From positions 32,502,115 through 32,566,114 of the forward strand of contig OX463847.1 in the NCBI GenBank assembly GCA_949825065.1: 64,000 nucleotides of DNA. Reading direction: 5' to 3'. Positions 53,486 to 63,900 of the stretch are shown here, one piece after another. A program made the position numbers and the translations under genes. Position 1 is the first letter of the stretch; the number at the start of each line of letters is the position of its first letter. Origin of the DNA: Odontocerum albicorne (lineage: Eukaryota > Arthropoda > Insecta > Trichoptera > Odontoceridae). The notes below the pieces were generated by a model. It did no database searches. It worked only from the letters and a program-made list of their open reading frames with translations, and was not told the DNA's origin.

Positions 53486-54479
53486 GTTATGTATGTATTT
53501 ATTTATCTTATACTGTGTCTATTTCAAATATGTTGAGAATGTTTTATGTTTGGTAAACAGTTTTATATTTAAACTGATTGTTTCAAAATATACATAAAAA
53601 AGTAAATATCATATTGGATTATGATTTGAAATCTTGGACTTACAAGGGAATAGGTGGAGTGCCAGGCTATATACCGACTTGGGTGAATGTGTTCTAAGGA
53701 ATCGTTATGTTCCTGATGAAATGTACAGGATGACGATGATAATATTTGAATATTCGATGCTGTCCATATCTGGATACAACAAAAAAAAATACGTCGTTTT
53801 TAGACTTTCTCAGTAGAAAAAAAACAATGGTTTTTAAATACTCGAGAAAAGTTGAATATACTTATCGAGTGTGGTATTTTTATACCCCATCCAAGAACGA
53901 GAGAGTTAAAAGAAGGAAATATTGTATTAACAAACAATTTTGACGTCTGTGACCAATGGATTATATAAGATTAGACCTCTTTCAAATTGTGAGAATTTTA
54001 TAAAAATGGATTTGATTTTTGAGTAAGCTGTTACTTTGAAGTGCCGAAATCCATGACTTGATAGAATTATGTTGTCGAGATTTAGTTGAGAGTAAATAAT
54101 AATTCATCCAATGGGTAATTTGGTTATTATGTGTTGCTGTAACTGTATTAAAGCTGTATAATTTGATGATATTGGGGGCATGACTTATGGTGATATTGCC
54201 AGTTATTTGATTATTTGCCATAAGTAACTCAAAAACAGGTAACACTAAATTTTTTTAACTTTTTAATATAAAAATTTAAATATACAAGGATTTTTATTTT
54301 AGAACCTAAAATAAATAAAAAGATCTGTACATTCCATTGCGATTCCAAAAATATAAGGGTTTAATTAAAAAAATAAAACTATAATACATTATAATATGAT
54401 AAATAAACAATATACTAATGATTCGATTACGAAAAAAAGTTATTTAGTAAAAAATCGATCCTAAATTAATATTTATTTT
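53486..54479. other. AT-rich non-coding stretch
   Basis: No gene recognised. Confidence 0.5.
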
Positions 54480-54790
54480 TATGACGACCTCCGTGGTCTA
54501 GTTGGTAAGACGTTTGACTTCCACCCATGGTTTCGATCGGGACTCGAAACTGAAAAAAACGAGGCGCCAGTCTGGTAAATTAGTTCGTCTAGAAATGTAT
54601 GAGTATTGTAATATCTTTACGTGCGTTAGTATTTTCAACTCGTGGGATGATAAACTGCGAGTTTCAGGCCTGATCTAAACCCTAAAACTCGATTGATGGG
54701 GCTGAAGACAATGTTGTCTCCCGGCAACGTTTTTTTATATATCCGCATCGCCAATTCGTACATGTTAAGGGGCACCATACAAATAAATCA
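54480..54790 (+). repeat. SINE family B, best complete copy
   Basis: Head GACGACCTCCGTGGTCTAGT + TGGTAAGACGTTTGACTTCC (A box TGGTCTAGTTGG), a B-box region GGTTTCGATCGGGACTC, then CGCCAGTCTGGTAAATTAGT, ATTTTCAACTCGTGGGATGA, TAAACTGCGAGTTTCAGGCC, CTCGATTGATGGGGCTGAAG, ACAATGTTGTCTCCCGGCAA, ATCCGCATCGCCAATTCGTA and GTTAAGGGGCACCATACAAA. The head is nearly the same as that of family A, but the body and tail are unrelated, so two SINE families share a tRNA-type promoter. Confidence 0.88.
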
Positions 54791-55274
54791 ATATATATTT
54801 TTTTATATAGGAAACGAGAAATATCTTGAAATGGGCCGTTTTCAAACGAGTATAGTCAATTAAGAAAGAAATGCAATGAAGAAATAAGTATGTAGGGTAA
54901 AAAACCTACTTATATTTCAGAAAAATTATGAATATAATTAAGGCTTTGAAGGAAACAATCTTATAATTATTGAAATCATGTATGCAGTAAAAAAATGTTT
55001 CTATTAGTACGCAGAGTGGCATATAAAATGTTAAAACTGGGCCAAGGGCACGTTGGATAACAAAATAGAAAAAGAAAACCGATAATAAAGATATTAATGA
55101 GTTTTTCAAGGAACCAAAAAGGGTCTTTTGAACTCTTATTAGTGAATAGAGATGATACGACATATATTACGACATCGCTGATGGCTGAAGGTAATATTTT
55201 TAGTAGGTCTTACGTAAACATGAAGGTAAGGTATAATTAAAATAGAGTATTTGGCAAGGTTAATTTTGTCTAAA
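54791..55274. other. AT-rich non-coding stretch
   Basis: No gene recognised. Confidence 0.5.
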
Positions 55275-55365
55275 AAAGTATTTGTACAAAGAGATTGCCA
55301 CATGACAATAAACCTTTATTGTACTGTATACAACGAAAGCATACTACACTATAATAATAAAAGTA
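55275..55365 (+). repeat. SINE family A, 3' tail
   Basis: AGAGATTGCCACATGACAAT, AAACCTTTATTGTACTGTAT and ACAACGAAAGCATACTACAC give the family A end. Confidence 0.72.
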
Positions 55366-55390
55366 CAATAAAGACGTCGATATAGTTATT

Positions 55391-55715
55391 TTCGATCCCA
55401 CTAACACCCACGCTTTTATGGGGGATTAAATTAGTCTTCATCCAACGTGACCTACACTAGAAGACTGAAATTTTCTATTACATATTTTTTATTAGCGCAG
55501 CGTGACGAATTGACGAAGAAGGAACTGTCCAAAGGGGCTCCTTTTCCAGTGACAACACACCTGAGTGTGATAAGAATTTTAGCGACGTCACGAGAGAAGG
55601 AAAATGACTCGTAGTGCACTAAATCTATTTATTAAGTGAAGACAGATTAATACAGTTCAGTTCGATCCCACCACCACCTACGTTGTTATGGAGAATAAAA
55701 TAAGTTCCCATGTTC
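55391..55715. repeat. Direct repeat pair, 270 bp apart
   Basis: TTCGATCCCACTAACACCCA + CGCTTTTATGGGGGATTAAA (from 55391) recurs as TTCGATCCCACCACCACCTA + CGTTGTTATGGAGAATAAAA (from 55661). About 55 bp are shared, with a 215-bp interval of unknown nature. It could be a small element with terminal direct repeats or two units of a longer tandem. Confidence 0.6.
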
Positions 55716-55744
55716 TTATCCTGAAAAATTATTCATATGTATGG

Positions 55745-56095
55745 TACCCATCAATTTATAAAAATTTGTGATTCTGGTATATTAATTAGCATGGCCCGGC
55801 AAAAAGCATAGTCTTCGGCCCCATTTATCGAGTCCTCAGGTTTCGAACCTCTGTAGTAAGTACGGATATCGTTGTTTATAGTTACACTTGTCAGTAAAAC
55901 TACTGCACGTAGAGAGACAACACTCGCACACATCTTCAGTCTAGCGCTTGTGAGTATTTCTACCAGACACATTTTTTTACCAGTCTGAAACCATTTTTAT
56001 TTATTTTTCTGAGTACCACAGGAAATCGAATCTAAAATTCCTGGAGAGAATTCAAAAATTTCACCATCTTACTAAGCCACGAAAATCGCGATGAA
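55745..56095 (-). repeat. SINE family B copy
   Basis: In reverse order: GTCTTCGGCCCCATTTATCG, AAACTACTGCACGTAGAGAG, GCGCTTGTGAGTATTTCTAC, GAGTACCACAGGAAATCGAA and CATCTTACTAAGCCACGAAA (head complement). Nearly full length, diverged. Confidence 0.78.
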
Positions 56096-56639
56096 AAATA
56101 AGTATAATACATCATAATGCAAAAAAAATCACTATAAGTGGGTGGCCTACCTGAAATTCAAGAGTGGATTCACCACTGTTATTTGACTGCATACTGCAAT
56201 TTAATGAAAAAGTGCATCAAGCTGCGCAGCAATTAGGGTAATCAAACGTATCCTTCTTGAGAAGTCAATCGCATTATTTGCTTGATTGCATCGATTTCTC
56301 ACTACATGATAACGATCTCGCAGTCATTTAAATATATTTCGTATCCAATGTATGATATATTCCATATCTTCGGGCAAAGTGCAATGAAGAATTTTATTTC
56401 AATCTTTTTTTTCAAAGTTGTATTGTCACAAAAATTTTTTCTTTGAATTAATTAATCATTTTTAATTTTTACAATTAATGATTTATGTACACAGTATTAT
56501 CTTCTCTAACTAGGCGTATACCCGTCCAAAGGTTAGCTGGAAGAAATTGCCACACATGGTTTGCAACTAGCCAGTTGGTAAAAGAAGCATGGTACAATAA
56601 TACAAAAAGGCAAATTGCCCATTTGATACAACATATATA
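56096..56639. other. Non-coding stretch
   Basis: No gene recognised until the LINE frame that becomes readable from about 56510. Confidence 0.45.
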
Positions 56640-56880
56640 TTCATTTGCTAAGCTCGGAAGACTCCTATGTGCAGGCCACTTGTTAAAAATGGATAATATC
56701 CGACCACTGCAAAGCATTTTTATCAGGATCGAAGGTCTGTTGGGAGGCCAAGACTTCGATATATTGACGATACCACTAAGGATGCAAGCATAGCCGGAGC
56801 ACTCAGCTAGAGAAACCTTGCACATGACATATGAGAGTGGAAAATGTTTTTGGTAGATGTTAAGACCCACACAGGGTTGT
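56640..56880 (+). pseudogene. LINE family 4, C-terminal fragment
   Basis: The plus strand reads LGRLLCAGHLLKMDNIRPLQ (the RW.GHV.RM.D.R motif of another LINE group), then SIFIRIEGLLGGQDFDILTI. With a frame change it continues as the usual GRP..RY.DD......A....NLA.....W block, ending near 56860. Upstream frame from 56485 may belong to it (NTKRQIAHLIQHIYSFAK). Distinct from families 1-3 by the RLL.AGH variant. Confidence 0.65.
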
Positions 56881-57059
56881 TAAGTCAGTAATTGTGGTGT
56901 GATGAAAAATAATAAAACTACTGTTTGAAAATTATCAATATCAGTCATGTTTTTTTCAGTTTATAGTCAGAAAATATTTGTAATGTTATATAGAAAATTT
57001 TGCTTTTTTCAGTTGTATGGTACTCAGGAAAATATCTGAATTAGTGAGTCAGACATGTT

Positions 57060-57298
57060 GAAGGGCGTGGTCGGGAAACTGAACTAGAACCACTGTCGTA
57101 GGTACGAAACTCGCGGATCGTCATTACACGTATTGGTAATACTACCGCACGTGAAGATTAAACCTCTTTTTGTTACCTGACGACCTCTTTTACTAGATTG
57201 AGAAACTTTTTAATTTCTTTTGGGTACGATGGGGAGTTGAATCAACAACCCGCTGGTGGAAGTCAAGCGTCCTACCAACTAGATCATGAAGGTGGTCA
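57060..57298 (-). repeat. SINE family B copy
   Basis: In reverse: CGAAACTCGCGGATCGTCAT, TACTACCGCACGTGAAGATT, TGGGTACGATGGGGAGTTGA, GTGGAAGTCAAGCGTCCTAC and CAACTAGATCATGAAGGTGG (head complement). Confidence 0.78.
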
Positions 57299-57809
57299 CG
57301 CAAAACACACAAACTCATTAGAATAATCCATAGAAATAAAAAAAAAATTTAAACTTTCTTCTTTACAGCAAAAATGAAAACTCGGTCGGTATTCAATTTC
57401 TCTCGCAAAAAAAAACGTTGTTTACTTTTCAATGGGTTTGTTCAAGCAATCATATTGTATCCATTTTAATTTACTTTTTTCAATCATTCCTTAATTGAAA
57501 TAGTACGGCAACAATCGGCATTCGTTATCTACCATTGTCAGAAATGTCAATCAGGTGACATAATAGCGAACAATGGTGACAGCCATCGACTCCGTAACAT
57601 CAATTCGGGGTTCGTGGACCGAAAACGTGCAAAAAGTACTATAGTAATAATAGATTGCTGCGTATCCAAGGGCATTAAATTAATTAATTCATTCATGCAT
57701 CATCTGTCCATTAATGATGGGGGAAAATCGATTGAGTATTTTTTTTTACTTCGGATTGAAGTTTTTCGAAGTAAATTTGGCATCTTTTAATTAAGAATAA
57801 TGGAAAATA
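57299..57809. other. Non-coding stretch
   Basis: A small inverted motif ACCATTGT...ACAATGGT lies at about 57531-57573. No gene recognised. Confidence 0.45.
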
Positions 57810-58300
57810 AAAAAAATATATGTATATCAATACAATTTCCGAAAAGTTATGGGAGTGTAACGTGGACGTAGAAAAACACTGACAAAAGTCGGATAAATCT
57901 TGTAGAAGTGCATGCACACAGAAGAAAACACGGAGTAACAATTTATAACAGAATACGGAATGAAGCTATTGGCAATTAATGTGAAATTAAGACTGATATA
58001 TTAAGAAGAATTAAGAAGAACGCTCTGAGTAGGTTGGGGCATATAAACGAATGATTGATGAAATAAAATCAAAATAAATATTATATATAGTGCAAATTTG
58101 AGTGTAGTGTATTTTGTGTGCTTTACGTGATCAAATCGAGTGATATTTTGAAAGAAGGAATTATAAAAAGTCAGATAAATAGTAGGACCTGTATGTAAAT
58201 GTATATGGATGATGAAGGGAAATGTATGTGTCGCGATAGGAAAGTTTGGTACTCTGACTTCTCTGCCTACCCCGATGGGTAAATAGCGTGATGGTTATAA
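57810..58300 (+). pseudogene. LINE family 1 copy
   Basis: TGGGAGTGTAACGTGGACGT matches the MYGS..W.W position, GCACACAGAAGAAAACACGG and AACAGAATACGGAATGAAGC the LRR..G......RNEV block, and TGAGTAGGTTGGGGCATATA the RWFGHV block. ATGTATGTGTCGCGATAGGA, TCTCTGCCTACCCCGATGGG is the 3' terminus. Frames are broken throughout. Confidence 0.75.
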
Positions 58301-58559
58301 ATAACAATACGAGAAAGAAATATAGTATAAGAAGTATTTACATTTTATAACACAAGACATGTGGGAAATATAAAAAGAATTTTAATAGTCTTGATCGCAT
58401 AATTTTGTTACAAGTTCCTCAGAAAAAAATAACTTGAAATATATATTTGATAGAAAACGTCTTCTTGAAATTATGTTGAATTGATAAATTGAAAAGCAAT
58501 TCTCCTACTTGTGAATTTTATTTAAGTAATGTAATATATTACCTTTCATTCATTCATTC

Positions 58560-58875
58560 GTTTGGTGCATCTTGACATATCTGAATTGGCGATGCGGACT
58601 TATTAATGAGAGTGGCCGACGACACAACCGATTGAGCTTAAAACCGATGAATTAGATCCCGAACAGCAGTTCGTCATCGTAGGTGTAGAAAAGGCTAGCG
58701 CACGTCAAGAGGTAACAACACTCACATTCGTCTAGTGCGCGCAAATATTGTTAACAGACGAACAAATTGATCAAACTGGGACCATTTTTTATTTTTTTTC
58801 AAGTACCATTGGGAATTATACTCGAAACACCAGAGAAGTCAAACGCCACACCAACTAGCCCACTATAAACGTCAG
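58560..58875 (-). repeat. SINE family B copy, nearly full length
   Basis: In reverse: GACATATCTGAATTGGCGAT (3' end), AGAGTGGCCGACGACACAAC, GCTAGCGCACGTCAAGAGGT, GCGCGCAAATATTGTTAACA, AAGTACCATTGGGAATTATA and GCCACACCAACTAGCCCACT (A-box complement). Confidence 0.82.
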
Positions 58876-59934
58876 ATGTGACAAATAATAAAAATGATAA
58901 TCGTGTCAATGGTTAGTCGATTTCATCACAAAATGCATACATAACGGTTTATATGCATGAATGAATGAATTCCATATGACGGAGTTTTTAAAGTGCACTT
59001 TGAATGCAATCAAAGCTGGATAAGGAAAGGTCAATTAAAAAATAATCATATACGCCCCTTCGTTATCCAGGGGCGGGTTCTGACGCGCCCCGCGTGACAT
59101 GCAATATCATTCAAAGCTTTCACAGGATGCTTCAAATATATTTCTTGACAACAAACTGTTATTAATGCCTACACATCAAAATATTGTATTTTCAAAAAGC
59201 TTTTTATACAACTGAATTTGTTTAGTATAATTGAAAAAGAAAAAAAGCGTGAGGGATCTAAAAAATAGCTACTTTTCCAGAAATTATCAGGGAACCTAAA
59301 TACGAGTTAAACTAATTAGTGAGTATATTAACACAATGAAGTAAAACATTATAAATTATAATAACTTTGAAAAACAGTCAAGTATAATTTAGTCACACTT
59401 AAGATTCAGATGAATAATGACATACTCAAAAAAATATTAAAATGCAGCGGAATAGAATAGTGTGGATTTGTAATTTTAACATATGAAGAAGTGTGTTGGT
59501 TTTATTTTCAGTAGTTACAAATAGTTACGTGGTGATATTTATGAGACCTTATATTTTTCACTTGGAGGCTAAGCTACCATATTCCATTGTATATATTGTA
59601 TGTTCATTGTTTCGCATTGCACGAATACATCCCAGGAATTTCAAAATTCTTTCTTTTATGATCTTTAAAAGAAGATCATTTTTGTTCATCTTCTAAGTAT
59701 CTCTTCATTTGTGATAGGCTGCATTTAATAAATATTTAGTGTATTCCGATATATTAAAGAAGTAGGTTGAGAAATATTAATGATGCCCCGATCATGTTTC
59801 TTCTCTAAACTATAGAATAAAGAAAATAAACTAATATTTTTTCTCCAATAATGTTGCTTAAAAGAAACCTACACGGAAAAAATACACGAATTGATCGGTA
59901 TCACCCCACTTAAGATCAATAGAAGTGTCGCAGT
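58876..59934. other. Non-coding stretch with a GC-rich hairpin
   Basis: CGCCCCT (59053-59059) pairs with AGGGGCG (59069-59075). No gene recognised. The frame at 59493-59696 has no motif. Confidence 0.45.
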
Positions 59935-60062
59935 AAAATACATTTAAGAGAGAAACTATCATACTCGTAAGTTCTGGGCTAATTTCATAACATCCCCCCA
60001 ATCTAGATACACCCTCACCAATAGAGGGCGAGCCGTGAGGAAATCAGATGTTTTTCAACAAA
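59935..60062 (+). repeat. Repeat family T copy
   Basis: AAAATACATTTAAGAGAGAA, TTCTGGGCTAATTTCATAAC, TACACCCTCACCAATAGAGG and GAAATCAGATGTTTTTCAAC follow the T order. Confidence 0.75.
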
Positions 60063-60334
60063 CACTATTAAATTTCCACATTTTCATCGAATATAGTAGA
60101 ACCTTAAAGGCAGATTGCTATCTGGCAGTTTCTTACAAACATCCAGAAAAATATCCATAAAGTATGTATGTGAAATACAGCCAAGGGCCAACTTAACCAT
60201 AGAAGTCATCCTTGGTAAGTCTTCAGCCCTCAATACCATAGAAAAGTGAAAGGACACGGCAAGATTATAATTTGCCTTTTTTTTATAAATAATACTTATT
60301 TGTTTTTGTTTGTATCATCCTATAGAAGTTGACT

Positions 60335-60500
60335 GTCCTTCGCGCGCGAGTGCGGCCTGACAAAGGGCCGCTCTGCAGCGCAGTGATTAAACCGCCCCGC
60401 CCTCTCTTTGTCCGGGCCTGGGCCAGGAACCGGACCTGGCTCAATTCACGCGTAGTGGCCAAGGTATTGTCCGAGGAGACGAACTCTTTGAGAATTAATT
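60335..60500. other. GC-rich island of unknown origin
   Basis: An abrupt change to GC-rich sequence within AT-rich surroundings. It contains inverted pairs GCGGCC/GGCCGC (60353-60371 region) and GTCCGG/CCGGAC (60411-60435 region). The minus strand is open here for 84 codons (60537-60283), including GLITALQSGPLSGRTRARRT, with no motif I recognise. It could be part of an unrecognised transposon, a structured RNA or a remnant of foreign sequence. Confidence 0.4.
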
Positions 60501-60634
60501 GGGTTGAAAGACCGAAACATTGAGGAACTAAATGCATTTAAGATTCAATAAAACCTGTTAATTTTTAAAACGAGCGTAATCACTGAAGAGCAAACGATAA
60601 AACACTATGTTATACTTAAATTACTCATCGATAA

Positions 60635-60712
60635 ATGCTTCCTTCGGGAATCGAACTCAAAATCTTCAGGCTGGAAACCAGGCGTACTTCCAAGAAGGCT
60701 AAAGAGTTCGGC
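60635..60712 (-). repeat. Possible SINE head fragment
   Basis: TTCGGGAATCGAACTCAAAA (B-box complement) and GGCGTACTTCCAAGAAGGCT resemble the reverse of the SINE B head, but no body is present. Confidence 0.4.
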
Positions 60713-60764
60713 ACTAAACAAGTATTTTGGCTTCGTAATATTACATACTCGTATATACTTATCA

Positions 60765-61035
60765 CGCTGCGTTCTTGGCGAGGTAGGCAGATAGAACAGA
60801 TACCCAAACTTTTCTAACCATGTACTCAACTTTCACTTCCTTCACATTCATAAACTTCGTCACACACAACCTTTTATTATTTTTATTTCTCACTTTAATT
60901 TATTTCAAAATTTAGTCCACTTGGTCTAGTCTCGTTTTCCTCGGTATATCCTTTCCCCGCACACCTTGCAGTTCTGACTTGTATACACGTTTAGTCATTC
61001 TTTGTCATGTATTCCCTCTACATACCAAACCATCT
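60765..61035 (-). pseudogene. LINE family 1 copy
   Basis: The minus strand reads TKHVYKSELQGVRGK (about 60995-60950), with CCACTTGGTCTAGTCTCGTT (reverse of a TRP.GLN-type block) and TCTTGGCGAGGTAGGCAGAT near the 3' end (reverse of the AYP block). Its 5' end faces that of the plus-strand copy 61050-61215. Confidence 0.72.
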
Positions 61036-61049
61036 TTATCTTGTTTATC

Positions 61050-61215
61050 TTAATTAAGTAGTTAAGAAGGTATTAAAAGTTTGAGAAAATTTAGAAAATG
61101 CGAGATAATGCAAGACGAGATGTATGAATGTGGCAGAAGCAAAATATATGTGCCATGTGAGAAGGAAGAGAAGAACTATTTTCTGAGCCTATCCTAATAG
61201 AGTAATTGTGAGATG
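61050..61215 (+). pseudogene. LINE family 1, short 3' copy
   Basis: GACGAGATGTATGAATGTGG, CAGAAGCAAAATATATGTGC match the CM..C.NV.EAK..C block, and CTGAGCCTATCCTAATAGAG matches the terminal SAYP block. Confidence 0.68.
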
Positions 61216-61327
61216 CTATGATTATGAAAGGCGAGAAGGAAACAAATATAATAATACGTTAATAATAAAAAAATAATTATGTAATTATATAATACATGTG
61301 TGCATATTGTATATTAAGGCAACGGTG

Positions 61328-62010
61328 GAATAAAATACATTTGAGAGAGATAAGTTATCAAAAGGTCTTGGCTTATTATTTCATAACATCCTCACAATCT
61401 AGTTACCCTCCCCCCCCCCCATCAGAGGAGGTAACATCTCCTGGCCAAGATGACTGCTAAGATATTAAACAAAAATACAAGGACCACAAAGATTGCTCTA
61501 TAGAGTACCCTAAAGATAAACACGATGCAGAAAAAAATAAAGGGATAACACTCTGACTAGATGTCAATAACGTCAATATGAAAGGGATATACTGAAAGAT
61601 CAATCTAAACGTGAGTAACAATAAAAAAGGAATTCTGGACGTGACCTAGATCGGGGACTTAAAAAAGCCTGGAAAAATCAACTCCTGACAAACCCGTCGA
61701 AAGATTTCTTCCACGTCTTGAAAAAAGACTACCACAAACAAACATTGGTTGAGAACGAACTATGTCATTGAGCCGCCAAATATCAGAGACGCGAACTGAA
61801 CGAAGCTCCACAAATACTGATAGATCTGAAGGCAGAGTACCCAAACGTCAAAATGACAGGCGGATAGAAATTAATAAGATCATACAATACAACGTTTTTA
61901 TGATCATTTTTACAAGATGGATACAAGTTACAGTAGTAAGCCCAGCATCAAGAACGATGGATTTTTTCAGCCTACACCCTTGTACACGTAAACCGTACAA
62001 GAACAAAAAA
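61328..62010 (+). repeat. Repeat family T, long copy with internal coding-like sequence
   Basis: The 5' block (AAAATACATTTGAGAGAGAT, AAAGGTCTTGGCTTATTATT, TCACAATCTAGTTACCCTCC) and the 3' block (TTTTTTCAGCCTACACCCTT, GTACACGTAAACCGTACAAG) are the T ends that are directly joined in 40918-41090. Here about 480 bp lie between them. From 61643 to 61866 that interior reads in one frame DLDRGLKKAWKNQLLTNPSK, DFFHVLKKDYHKQTLVENEL, one stop, then AAKYQRRELNEAPQILIDLK. I do not recognise the protein. The other T copies may be deletion derivatives of an element encoding it. An 11-base C run is at 61410-61420. Confidence 0.6.
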
Positions 62011-62359
62011 TTATAATCAATATAAGGTATGAGTTAAAAAGTCAAAAATATTCAAATAAGCAAACATGAATTTCAGTAGGAAATAAAGACATGTGTAAAA
62101 CCTGTTTTGAAGCCATGAGAATAAAAAGATTATTCATCTTGATACCCAGAAAATATTATGCACTGGGAGATATAAAATTTGCATAGATTAACGATTAAGA
62201 TTTCCGCTGCCAAAAATTGATGCGATCAATGGATCAACATTTGATCTGCGTGGGATAATTTAAATGTTACGTTAAACTGACGTGGGACTATCAAAAGGAA
62301 GAAACACTACAATGTTGTAACGTTATAATCTCAGTTACATCGACAATTATCATTGATTG
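62011..62359. other. AT-rich non-coding stretch
   Basis: Nothing recognised. Confidence 0.5.
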
Positions 62360-62532
62360 CATTGCATTATAATTTTATTGTACACAATACAATTTGGTGG
62401 ACTTGTTATTGATATGTACCAATTTATTTCGGTCCACCAGATTTTTTTGTTGTCTGAATGTGAGAAAAACTAAATTAACTAAGACAATTCTGCTTTGTCG
62501 GCGTCGGTAATTGAATTTAAAACTCCCAGATT
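62360..62532 (-). repeat. SINE family A copy, decayed
   Basis: In reverse: TTGTACACAATACAATTTGG, TGGACTTGTTATTGATATGT, GTCTGAATGTGAGAAAAACT and GTAATTGAATTTAAAACTCC (B-box side). Confidence 0.65.
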
Positions 62533-62864
62533 CAAGTTGATCAGTTTAAGAACATAACACCACAATAACTCAATGACACAATGTCGGAATGTCATGAAAG
62601 TTTGACACGTAACTTTCAAAGGTTAGTAGTACAATAGAGCTTAATTAAGTAGAGCTTGAAGAAACTGAAGCATACATGATCTTTCATGAAAAAAATGACA
62701 CTATGGATGCAGAGGTGTGCGATATGATTTCGGCACTTTGACTAATTACGTGTGGGGGATGAAAGGGATGAAGTAGAAGCTTCTGTCGTGTCTTGATTTG
62801 TATGATTTTTTAAAGCTTTATGGGTTGTTTGAATTTGAGTTCTAATTTTATTTAAAAAAAATTC
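62533..62864. other. AT-rich non-coding stretch
   Basis: Nothing recognised before the tandem array. Confidence 0.5.
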
Positions 62865-63071
62865 AAGTGTATTTATTATTGAATCTTGTGAAAATTGAAA
62901 AATGAGATAAAAAATCCAAGTGTATTTATTATTGAATCTTGTGAAAATTGAAAAATGAGATAAAAAATCCAAGTGTATTTATTATTGAATCTTGTAAAAA
63001 TTGAAAAATGAGATAAAAAAATCCAAGTGTATTTATTATTGAATCTTGTGAAAATTGAAAAATGAGATAAA
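62865..63071. repeat. 53-bp tandem repeat, about four copies
   Basis: AAGTGTATTTATTATTGAAT, CTTGTGAAAATTGAAAAATG, AGATAAAAAATCC repeats at 62865, 62918, 62971 and 63025 (53, 53 and 54 bp). Copies are nearly identical, so the expansion is recent. The sequence is unrelated to the 53-bp array at 1628-2640. Confidence 0.95.
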
Positions 63072-63079
63072 ATTGTATT

Positions 63080-63412
63080 ATTCCCGTCAACATATCCGAA
63101 TTGGCGATACGGGTATATAGAAGATCATGTTCGGGAGACAACGTTGTCTTCGGACCTAATGACCAACTCTTCGGATGACTGAAGTAAGTTCGAAACTTGC
63201 AGTTCATCATCGCACGTGTTGAAAATACTACCAAACATGAAGGGGGTAAGAATACTCACCCACGTCTAGCACGCACGAGTATTATTACCAGAGAGACTAA
63301 TTTACCGGACTGGGACCCGTATATCTTTTTCTGGTACCATCGGGAATCAAACCAGACTTTCGGGTGGAAGTCAAGCGTCTTACCGTTTAGGTGATGGGGA
63401 CCGTCATTGTTG
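63080..63412 (-). repeat. SINE family B copy, nearly full length
   Basis: In reverse: ACATATCCGAATTGGCGATA (3' end), GGGAGACAACGTTGTCTTCG, TTCATCATCGCACGTGTTGA, TAGCACGCACGAGTATTATT, CTGGTACCATCGGGAATCAA and GAAGTCAAGCGTCTTACCGT (A-box side). The 3' end adjoins the 53-bp array. Confidence 0.85.
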
Positions 63413-63724
63413 TTAAGTCATGATCGTCATTGTTGTCAAGTCGATGGCCGTCATTGTTGTTACATCGTTGAAAAATAAAACTGACCTTGCTGTGTATGGC
63501 GATATGTAAAAATAAAAATAAAAACTCGTAAAAAAAAAACGTTGAAATAAATAAGAATCTCCTATTAAAAGTGCCTGACTGAGTCATGAGCTATAGGGTG
63601 ATCTCATTTCAAATTGCATCGTTTATGTTTCGGGTGTAAACAGGGTTGACATTAGATTGAAAAAGGAAATGCGATATGACTATTTTTATGAAGGAAAACT
63701 AATAAAAAAAAAAACTAAATTTGG

Positions 63725-63900
63725 CTTCGATCCCCGATAAGTTAGCCAATTTCGGTAGTAATAATTTTTTTTTATAAAGAGTTCCAATCAGGTTTTATTT
63801 AATATCTCTTTAACATATTGCTACTGAGTTGGAAGAGATTGACATAACATACATATGTGTAAAGCAATAAATGCACGAGGTAGTATTGTATACAAAAAAG
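63725..63900 (+). repeat. SINE family A copy, 5' end decayed
   Basis: GCTTCGATCCCCGATAAG (B box), GAGTTCCAATCAGGTTTTAT, TGAGTTGGAAGAGATTGACA and GAGGTAGTATTGTATACAAA follow the family A order. Confidence 0.7.

Noticed and set aside
54480..54560. Possible tRNA gene
   Set aside because: The B box is degraded and the sequence runs directly into the SINE B body.
56475..56870. 131-codon minus-strand frame
   Set aside because: It is the shadow of the plus-strand LINE family 4 fragment, whose motif is recognisable.
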